Assembly: GCA_014885115.2 (NCBI GenBank) | Contig: WKLE02003073.1 | Location: 1-14,173 of the forward strand | Direction of reading: 5' to 3' | Source: Asterionellopsis glacialis | Taxonomy: Eukaryota; Bacillariophyta; Plagiogrammaphyceae; Rhaphoneidales; Asterionellopsidaceae | DNA: 14,173 nt | In this document: one piece after another, positions 8,842 through 14,173 of the stretch | Numbering within the stretch: the first letter of the stretch is position 1 | Layout: each line of letters starts with the position of its first letter | Notes under the pieces: model-generated | Databases searched by the model: none | What the model saw: only the letters and a program-made list of their open reading frames with translations | What the model was told of the DNA's origin: nothing | Made by a program: the position numbers and the translations under genes

Positions 8842-9967
8842 AACAAAATTAGACAACTCACAAGAGATATCTGCAAGTCAAATCTGTCGCATAAAGAGTC
8901 TATGACGGCATACAAACAAGTTGCCTTTAAGAAACTGGAATATAGTCTCCCAATGACAACTTACAGCCAAAAAGAGATAAACAAAACTACAAAACCCATT
9001 CACAAGTGCATTTCTGGCTAACAGCGGATACCACAGCAGATTTCCTGGCACACTAGTCTATGCACCAGAAAGATATGGCAGAATAGGGTTAGATCACATG
9101 TATTGAGCCAGGGGCTTACTCCAACTGAAATATCTACTCTCTCGCATTCTTCAAAAAGATGACCTAGGTAAATCGATGGTCTGCGTCCTCGAACAAACTC
9201 AATTGTGAAAATACATTCCGGATGGATGGATTATAACCATTTGTGACTTTCTAAAAACATTCAACGGGTCCATAGAATTTCCGGAAGCATGGAAACCTAC
9301 AGCACAAAGACAACATGACACAATTATAATAGATAAAATACATCATATGACAAAATCAAAGGCAACTCTCAGCAGGATCAATGCTTGTTGGATGTACCTC
9401 AGAGTACTAACAATAACAGACATCACAAACCCTATCAGACACTACATTGAAGAGAAATTTATAACAGGAAACAGTCAACCCTGTGAGTCCAAACTCCTAT
9501 GGCCTTGTCAATTCTACCCATCAATGAAATGCTGGTCGGCTTGGAAAAGAGCGATAACACAAACGTTCCTCACCTCCTCAACAAGACCATACAAACTCAA
9601 ACAGCCTCTTGGAAAGTGGATTTGTTCCCCTGACAGAATTTACCCTATTATAATCAATCCAGTAACCAACCTTCTATATAAAGAATCACCCATCAAGGGC
9701 ATCTATCACAAAATAGCACCGTCAAGCACCCATCGAAATCAATATGACCTAGACACAGAAGAAGAATCTATGCTTCCAGACACAGCAATTCCCGTTAAGA
9801 GTAGAGTCCATGACAACAAGATCAAAATATCATAAATTCAATTTCAACACGAACATGAGTTAGAACAACCCCGAACGTTCACAGAGTATAAAAACACACT
9901 TCCAGATGCCATTCAAGATCTTCTAAGAAACATAGAAACAATTGGGACTGATAAGGATATTGCAGAC
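8842..9967 (+). pseudogene. LINE ORF2: region between RT and RNase H
   Basis: The RT frame continues past TAA 8839-8841 (IRQLTRDICKS, YKQVAFKKLEYSLPMTTYS) to about 9005. It then shifts to a frame that runs from 9008 to 10435: AFLANSGYHSRFPGTLVYAP, RYGRIGLDHMY, GLLQLKYLLSRIL. TGA at 9104-9106 and 9206-9208 and TAA at 9833-9835 interrupt it. The FP-x2-LV-x-AP and Y-G-x-x-G-L-D-H-x-Y blocks are what I recall after the RT thumb in related algal LINEs. The middle (9347-9835) is an open 160-residue stretch with no named domain. Its Trp-rich segments (CWMYLRVL, CWSAWKRA) are probably structural. Confidence 0.75.
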
Positions 9968-10500
9968 ATGATCTTAGCAGGCCATCAATTAATAGTTGTG
10001 TCAGACAGGTCAAAGAAATCAACAGGAGGCACATATGGATGGATACTAGAAACTGAACAAGGAGATCTGCTGGCAGAAGGCATGGGCCCTGTACACGGCA
10101 CAATCAAAACAATGACGCCTCACAGAGCGGAATTATATGGACTTACGTTGGTAACCCTATACATCCTTCACATCTGCACCTATCATAATATATGTCCGAC
10201 AAGAGTAAAAATGAAAGCCTACTGCAACAATGCAGAATGCGTGAAAAAGTTCAATCAAGCAGTTAAACCACTAAGAGGCACTGGACGTTTCAATGCAGCA
10301 GACTATGATGTAGAAGCGCTTCTGAGACAAACAATAGCATCTATGCATCTGAATGTAACAGCAATGTGGATTAAAGGACATCTAGATGACCAAGCTTCCC
10401 CTCAAGAACTATCACACCCAGCGGAGCTGAAATGAAGTAGCGGAATTTGCTAACAAAGCATGCAACCCTAGCCAAGAAAACCCTCCACCATTTCCAACAA
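9968..10500 (+). pseudogene. LINE ORF2: RNase H domain
   Basis: RNase H removes the RNA strand of the cDNA hybrid; a subset of LINE clades carry it after the RT. The frame through 9968-10435 reads LIVVSDRSKKSTGGTYGW (first catalytic Asp, 10004-10006; usual SDGS here SDRS), TPHRAELYGLTL (Glu), YCNNAECV and MWIKGHLDD. In the third motif the expected Asp after Cys is Asn (AAC at 10225-10227), a G-to-A change that would abolish metal binding. A one-base shift at 10430-10435 moves the rest (NEVAEFANKACNPS) to another frame, where the fourth acidic residue sits. Clear family by motif order. Confidence 0.9.
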
Positions 10501-11468
10501 CACGTATCTCACTAATCATAGCAGGCCGGAGAGTAACATCCAAGGTGACACAACAAATTGAAGATGCAATACATCTGACACACCTCCAAAAATACAGGAA
10601 CTATAAATATGGTTGGGATCCCAACATATGGGAGACTATAGACTGGTACTCCTTCAAAATAGCCATTAAACAACAACAACCGGGCTTCAAACGCTTCATC
10701 CATAGATTCACAAGTGAATGGCTCCCAGTAGGAGCAAGAACTAAATTCTATCACAATAATAACCAAGCCAAATGCGTAAGCTGTATGTGATGAATCACAT
10801 GCACATGTGTTCCAGTGTCCCAATCCTCACAGACAAAATCAATTCCTCAACCAGATTATTCAACTTATGTCCACTTTAAGAAAGAAATATACTTACAAAC
10901 CGTCAATAAAGATATTTCAAACAAATCTCATCAAATGGTCAAGAGGCAAGCCCCTTGAGAATATACCATCACCTCCAAATCCCTCCAACTATGACCACAT
11001 ACTTCAGGAAGCAGTTGCAGAACAGAATGCGATCAGCTGGGAACACCTGCTCAAAGGTTGGATTTCCAAAAGATGGGGCCAAGCACAGGAAGAATTTTAC
11101 AAAAAAGAAGCAAACAAGACAAATGGATCAATCTAAAATATCATAACCAACTTACCTGGAGCAAGATGTTCATCAAAGGGTTACAGGACATAGCATTCTC
11201 AACATGGAAATTTCTCAACAAAGATATCCACAGCCATGATAAGACAGAAGAAGACAATATCAAACTGAATAACCTGAGAGTAAAAGTTAGTCAAGAGTAC
11301 AAGAGAAGACACAGCTTTCCAGCTAAAATTCAATGGTGATTCTTTACAAGAACAGTGGGTGATAGAGTAAACAACTCAATTCATATGCTGCGCGCTTGGT
11401 ACAAATATCTAAAGACTGCAATAGTTGCAATGGAAGAAAGGCCTATTATAACTCCTGGAGTTGGATAA
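10501..11468 (+). pseudogene. LINE ORF2: C-terminal zinc-binding tail
   Basis: Downstream of RNase H the protein continues for over 300 residues in three frames. Frame one (10431-10790) ends with KCVSCM at 10769-10787. Frame two (10786-11136) starts with CDESHAHVFQC, so a C-x2-C ... H-x3-C zinc site is split by a one-base shift at a TGATGA pair. It then reads ISWEHLLKGWISKRW. Frame three (about 11100-11468) carries LTWSKMFIKGLQDIAFSTWKFLNKDIHSH, YKRRHSFPAKIQW, TGA 11337-11339 and RAWYKYLKTAI, ending at TAA 11466-11468. The W-x-K/x-x-F/L-I-x-x-L-x-x-I ... W-x-x-x-N ... H arrangement is a known type of tail after RNase H in RT proteins of plants and algae. Its exact role is unknown. Confidence 0.75.
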
Positions 11469-11668
11469 CGATTTCAGGTGGTTGACCTAGTCTCTTTATA
11501 CAAAAGAGATCATTACAAAACCCATGTGTACCATGTTACCCTTTTGGCATGACTCGGATGTCACAATGCCGATTATTTTATTAGCGCTTGGTAGTTTAAT
11601 AATGGTTTAGAGTTTATTATTACACTTTTCCATTACCAAAAATAGCTGACCTAGAGTTTATTATTATA
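11469..11668 (+). other. LINE 3' untranslated region
   Basis: Non-coding 200 bases between the ORF2 stop and the resumed G1 integrase. It holds a perfect 7-bp stem with 5-base loop (TCTCTTT 11491-11497, AAAGAGA 11503-11509). A second folded segment is possible at 11546-11570 (GGCA/TGCC around GAC/GTC). The 15-base motif TAGAGTTTATTATTA occurs twice exactly, at 11608-11622 and 11652-11666, the second at the very end. There is no poly(A); the end is TTATTA-rich. In several LINEs the RT recognises a 3' stem-loop; here that is inference. Confidence 0.6.
11608..11666 (+). repeat. Two exact 15-bp direct repeats at LINE 3' end
   Basis: TAGAGTTTATTATTA is present at 11608-11622 and 11652-11666, start to start 44 bases. 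The second copy abuts the presumed target-site duplication at 11669. Short terminal repeats replace poly(A) in some LINE groups. The spacing and near-terminal position suggest either duplication by RT slippage or two 3'-end units. Confidence 0.7.
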
Positions 11669-11686
11669 ATATGTTGTACGTTCCAC
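11669..11686 (+). repeat. Probable target-site duplication, right copy
   Basis: Matches 4013-4030 in 15 of 18 bases and encodes Y-V-V-R-S-T in register with the integrase frame that continues to 12041. It marks the right border of the LINE. Confidence 0.65.
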
Positions 11687-12041
11687 TTATCATACTACTC
11701 TCCAAGCTATGCCTGGCCAGCTAGTTTTTGGTAGAGATATGATATTTAATAGTCAACATGAAGCAAAATGGGAACACATACATAGTAGGAAACAAGCTAG
11801 AATAGCTAGCAAGAATCAGCGCAAAAATGCTCAGAAAATTGAGTATGATTGGAAAGTAGGCAATAAAGCCCTACTAGAAATCGATAAGTCCAACCTGCGT
11901 AAATACAAACAACCACACAATGGACTGTTTACAGTTTGTCAAGTACATGGCAATGGTACTGTAACCTTACAACGTGGGCCAGTACTTGACAGACTCAATA
12001 TTTGTCACGTTAAGCCTTCCCACACTGCCACTGCTGCATAA
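11670..12041 (+). pseudogene. pol: G1 integrase C-terminal domain
   Basis: Read without a stop from about 11670 to TAA 12039-12041. RSTYHTTLQAMPGQLVFGRDM is the lineage motif that follows the catalytic core. HSRKQARIASKNQRKNAQK is a basic helix, and DWKVGNKALLEIDKSN matches the VGD-x-VL-type start of the integrase C-terminal beta-barrel. HNGLFTVCQVHGNGTVTLQRG is the GPY/F-like part, and LNICHVKPSH is the closing strand. This stretch of over 120 codons is intact, although the rest of the gene is ruined. The first ATG in it (11709) is internal to the original protein and not a real start. Confidence 0.9.
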
Positions 12042-12069
12042 ATGTCCTAAGAACTAGATTGCTGAACAT

Positions 12070-12078
12070 GGGGGCGAA
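12070..12078 (+). promoter_or_regulatory. G1 polypurine tract
   Basis: GGGGGCGAA lies 29 bases after the integrase stop and directly before a TG dinucleotide. In LTR retrotransposons such a tract primes plus-strand DNA and sits at the 3' LTR border. I recall a similar G-run followed by AATG in related algal Gypsy elements. Confidence 0.6.
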
Positions 12079-12558
12079 TGCAGCAGACAAGTCACAAGAC
12101 TTGTGCAATATGTCAATCAACCATAGTACAGACGTACCATGATGTGATGACATCACAGATAAGGACAGACAAGATGGTGTGATGATGTCATCAAGCAGAC
12201 AGATGCAAATGTGCAGTGACGCACTACGTACATGCCAATGCTGACGTTACAAGCGAAGCATATCAAAATCCACTCTGCAGAAGAAGCATGATGCATCATG
12301 CTGGAACATGATGACATACCAATCTGGCAAACTCTCATTAGCTGCCTCGGGATGTTCTGTTCACAGTGTAAAACTGAACTCCATTGGAATCCAAACTCTA
12401 AGTAGATCAACCATAGGATCCCGTACTGCAACTGGGTTAAGAAGATGAATCAGTAGATTGTTGACTATTTTTAGCAACTAGTTAAAATAGCTCATAATTT
12501 ATTCACTCTAACAAAACTCAATCTATTTTCACCTAACTTTTCAATATTGTTGTCATCA
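12079..12558 (+). repeat. Probable 3' LTR of G1 (boundaries approximate)
   Basis: Starts TG at 12079 after the polypurine tract; a plausible CA end is at 12557-12558, giving about 480 bp. The 5' partner is outside the window, so the right border is not proven; only CATAGTG at 1-7 hints at it. It contains palindromes resembling cAMP-response/bZIP sites: GTGATGACATCAC (12144-12156), TGATGATGTCATCA (12180-12193), CTGACGTTAC (12241-12250) and CATGATGCATCATG (12287-12300). The 12450-12540 part is AT-rich. No coding signal. Confidence 0.5.
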
Positions 12559-12702
12559 TAGTGCAGGACCCTTTACTTAAGAATATTATCATGATCCACT
12601 AGTTTAGTAGGATCAATACTGTTCTTGCAGTACCGTACATACTTGATGAAGGTTTAAGTCAATTCATGTTGATTGTTGGTATGTGTTGGTACAGAGTACT
12701 CA
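12559..12702. other. Junction between G1 and G2; may include the G2 LTR
   Basis: No coding signal. A hairpin-like GATCC...GGATC pair lies at 12593-12614 and a tandem TGTTGGTA occurs at 12674-12681 and 12684-12691. On the minus strand, TGAGTACTC (12702 leftwards) follows a purine-rich stretch and could begin the G2 3' LTR, which would then run into or overlap the region assigned to G1. The border between the two elements cannot be placed. Confidence 0.4.
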
Positions 12703-12749
12703 CTTCCCATTTCTCCAAATCTCTAGGATTTGGATTTTTTGTACTTCTG
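12703..12749 (-). other. G2 3' spacer with polypurine-like tract
   Basis: Between the last integrase codon and the presumed LTR the minus strand holds a purine-rich stretch, GGAGAAATGGGAAG (12716-12703), followed by TG. It fits a polypurine tract, but it is interrupted by a T. Confidence 0.4.
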
Positions 12750-13516
12750 CTACATGTTTACCGTCTCTTCTATTACGCCTCTACGGATGCACACAGTACC
12801 GTTTGTAAATACTTGAAGCACTTCATAAAGACCAGTGCAAGGACGGTCCATCTTAGGTACTATTCCTGGCTTCTCCAATGTAACGAGGTCACCTACGTGG
12901 TAGAGGTAGTGTTGCTTGTTACAGTTTTCATGTTGGTTGTTTTTATTAATCAACATTTGTTTCCTGTTTTGATTATGGGCCCAATTGGCTTGGAAGGCAA
13001 TTGGTAACAACATATCACGTCCAAATACTAATTATCCAGGGGTGACTTCTAACGTAGTGTGGTAAGTACTACGTATAGCCCATGCTACGGAGCTGAGTAT
13101 GTGATCCCACGGTTCATCATCCCCTATAGTAGGTGGATTGGTGGATTTGCTTATGTCAAGTGCAAGTAACAAATTACCAATTACTTGATGCACGCATTCT
13201 ATGATACCGTTTGATTGGGGATTGTACGTGGTTGTAGGCTTTTTACTTAGACCAAAGTTTTTCTGTGTCTTTTTGAAGATTCCCTTGAACTCTGAGCCAT
13301 TGTCATATCCTATGTACCTTGGTCATGGATACCGGCATAACCATGCAGAGTGGAATGCTTCTATTACTGTGTCAGCTGTTTTGTCTTTAAGTGCCTTGAT
13401 TTTGAACCAGCCTGTGGCAGGATCTATCATAGTAAAGCATTGTAGTGTTAGCGTACCTGAATCGGATTTGATAGTATATTTTCTGATTAGGTCTATATAT
13501 GAACTCTCTCCCATTA
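12750..13516 (-). pseudogene. pol: G2 integrase catalytic core and C-terminal domain
   Basis: One minus-strand frame from 13514 to the TAG at 12750-12752, broken by TGA at 13325-13323 (the family has Arg there, after CRYP) and TAA at 13034-13032 (family Gln in PGQLVFGRD). It shows YIDLIRKYTI (first Asp, 13491-13493; Gly-Pro of LIGP lost), TMIDPATGWFK, YIGYDNGSEFK (second Asp, 13302-13304) and NPQSNGIIE (Glu, 13197-13199). These give a complete D-D-E triad with 34 residues between the last two. Then come HQVIGN, AWAIRSTYHTTL, LVFGRDMLLP, LYHVGDLVTLEKPG and TGLYEVLQVFTNGTVCIRRG, the GPY/F-like end. Nearly full integrase, recently inactivated. Confidence 0.93.
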
Positions 13517-14173
13517 TAAGCTTTCAGCCTCTTTAGGGGGTAAGTGTCCGTATTTCTTACGTTGCTTTTTACAGAGCTGACATTGTTTACAGGTTCTACA
13601 GAAGTTGTGTATGTGCTTTCTTAGTCTTGGCCAAGTAAAGTGCTGACGTATTGTCGCTTCTGAACGTTTTTCACCTGGATGTGCTAGGTACTTGTGATAC
13701 CAAGCTACAACACCTTGTTGAAGTTTCTCTGGTATGTATATTTTTCCTTCGAAGTGTATGAGCAGTTTGCCTTCAACTTCTCTAGTTGTAAACGTACCAG
13801 GTTTTGCGTCAAGCATTAGTTTCCTAAGCGTTCGGTCTTTTTGTTGATATAGTTTAATTAACGGAGGGAATATCGGAAAGGCTATTTCTTCAATTTCCTG
13901 TTCTGTTATTGGATATGCTTCCATGACTTTGATAAGTTCTGGAACTTCATCAAGTTTGTCATATGCATCATTGGCCCATCTTGCATCTAATTGTGAAAGC
14001 GCGTCAGCAATGACGTTGTGTTCACCAGCAATACGGATGAATTCTGCACCGTATTCTTCTAGCATTGTAGGCCATCTGCATACTTGTTTGCTAGCCATTT
14101 TATCATACAGTATGTTTTTATGGTCCGCGTGCACTATTAGCTTTTGACCCCATAGTATGTTTTTAAATTCCTT
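13514..14173 (-). pseudogene. pol: G2 RNase H end, linker and integrase zinc domain (partial)
   Basis: Open from the window edge (14173) to TAA at 13516-13514, over 215 codons without a stop. HADHKNILYDK has the RNase H Asp, then RWPTMLEEY and HNVIADALSQLD (last Asp). The linker is acidic and helical. YIPEKLQQGVV starts integrase, followed by WYHKYLAHPG (His-x4-His), IRQHFTWPRLRKH and CRTCKQC (Cys-x2-Cys), an intact HHCC zinc site, then KKYGHLPPKEAES. The frame is lost in an ATATAT run near 13494-13500, just before the first catalytic Asp, probably a two-base slip. In the original it was fused in frame with the integrase core; the true start lies outside the window. Confidence 0.94.

Larger units (their letters stand above)
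4031..11668 (+). mobile_element. Near full-length LINE (non-LTR retrotransposon) nested in G1
   Basis: A unit of about 7.6 kb with a short 5' untranslated region, ORF1 (about 4092-6242), overlapping ORF2 (about 6230-11468) and a 3' untranslated region. ORF2 domain order is EEP endonuclease, RT, RNase H and zinc-binding tail. There are no LTRs and no integrase. It lies inside the G1 integrase gene, which restarts in register at 11670. Homology to the family is kept over nearly the entire length, but the coding frame switches at about 5405, 6480-6515, 6806, 7055, 7442, 7950, 9005, 10432, 10788 and 11100. Stops in the coding frame include 4628, 4667, 4874, 7178, 7361, 8839, 9104, 9206, 9833 and 11337. 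There is no poly(A) tail; the 3' end is rich in TTATTA. Confidence 0.93.
11669..12558 (+). mobile_element. Ty3/Gypsy element G1, right part
   Basis: The G1 sequence resumes after the LINE: integrase C-terminal region to 12041, untranslated spacer, polypurine tract 12070-12078 and probable 3' LTR from 12079. The frame starts with the same codons that end the left part. This explains why the left integrase lacks its C-terminal domain and why this fragment lacks a catalytic core. A fragment of another copy of the same family is possible but less simple. Confidence 0.85.
12703..14173 (-). mobile_element. Ty3/Gypsy retrotransposon G2, 3' part, minus strand, cut by window edge
   Basis: Reading leftwards from the window edge: RNase H end, linker, integrase zinc domain, catalytic core, C-terminal domain, then a purine-rich tract and probable LTR. 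It is of the same Gypsy lineage as G1 but a different family: the C-terminal domains share RSTYHTTL and LVFGRDM yet diverge after that. Damage is light over 1.4 kb: one frameshift and three in-frame stops, the last two of them in the main integrase frame. This suggests a younger copy. Its gag, protease and RT lie beyond 14173. Confidence 0.92.

Noticed and set aside
4628..11339. Many in-frame TGA codons, suggesting a genetic code where TGA encodes Trp
   Set aside because: TGG is used widely for Trp, several TGA sites stand where the family has Arg, and TAG and TAA also interrupt the same genes. Decay explains all of them.
12153..12431. Minus-strand open stretch of 92 codons
   Set aside because: Lies in the probable LTR, has no recognisable motif, and its length is expected by chance.
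12666..13007. Plus-strand open stretch with hydrophobic residues resembling a membrane protein
   Set aside because: It is the reverse strand of the G2 integrase C-terminal domain, whose motifs are clear on the minus strand.
13201..13536. Plus-strand open stretch of 111 codons
   Set aside because: Antisense to the G2 integrase core.

Overview
The window is a eukaryotic retrotransposon scrapyard with no recognisable host gene and no RNA gene. The protein types point to a stramenopile alga, most likely a diatom. From memory of the families (not searched), both Ty3/Gypsy elements have diatom-type Gag, RNase H and integrase motifs. The LINE carries an uncommon reverse transcriptase (RT) signature that I associate with diatom repeats: D-A-x-A-C-Y-D-R-I in motif A and G-Q-G-x-G-x-S-P-x-x-W in motif B. 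The DNA is AT-rich.

Layout: (1) 1-4030 is the left part of a plus-strand Ty3/Gypsy element, here called G1: leader, gag, an unexplained segment of about 740 bp where most of the protease should be, an RT that has lost its catalytic half, RNase H and most of integrase. (2) 4031-11668 is a nearly complete LINE-type (non-LTR) retrotransposon of about 7.6 kb on the same strand. It has ORF1 (glycine/arginine-rich start, coiled coil) and ORF2 (EEP endonuclease, RT, RNase H, zinc-binding tail), then a 3' untranslated region with hairpins and a repeated AT-rich motif. (3) 11669-12041 resumes the G1 integrase at the codons where it was interrupted, so the LINE is nested in G1. An imperfect 18-bp repeat (15/18 identical) flanks the LINE as a probable target-site duplication. 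(4) 12042-12702 holds the G1 polypurine tract, its probable 3' LTR with several CRE-like palindromes, and the facing end of the next element. (5) 12703-14173 is a second Ty3/Gypsy element, G2, on the minus strand and cut by the window edge. It is less damaged, and its integrase zinc site and D-D-E triad are still visible.

Inferred history: G1 inserted and began to decay, the LINE landed in its integrase, and G2 lies tail-to-tail with G1 and looks younger. Every element is broken by stops and frameshifts. Many stops fit C-to-T or G-to-A change, especially CGA to TGA, which suggests long silencing by cytosine methylation. The longest conserved open stretch is the LINE RT core (7945-8841), with both catalytic Asp motifs present. 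I see no convincing new defence, toxin or regulatory system. The most distinctive items are the divergent LINE lineage and the base-resolved nested insertion.
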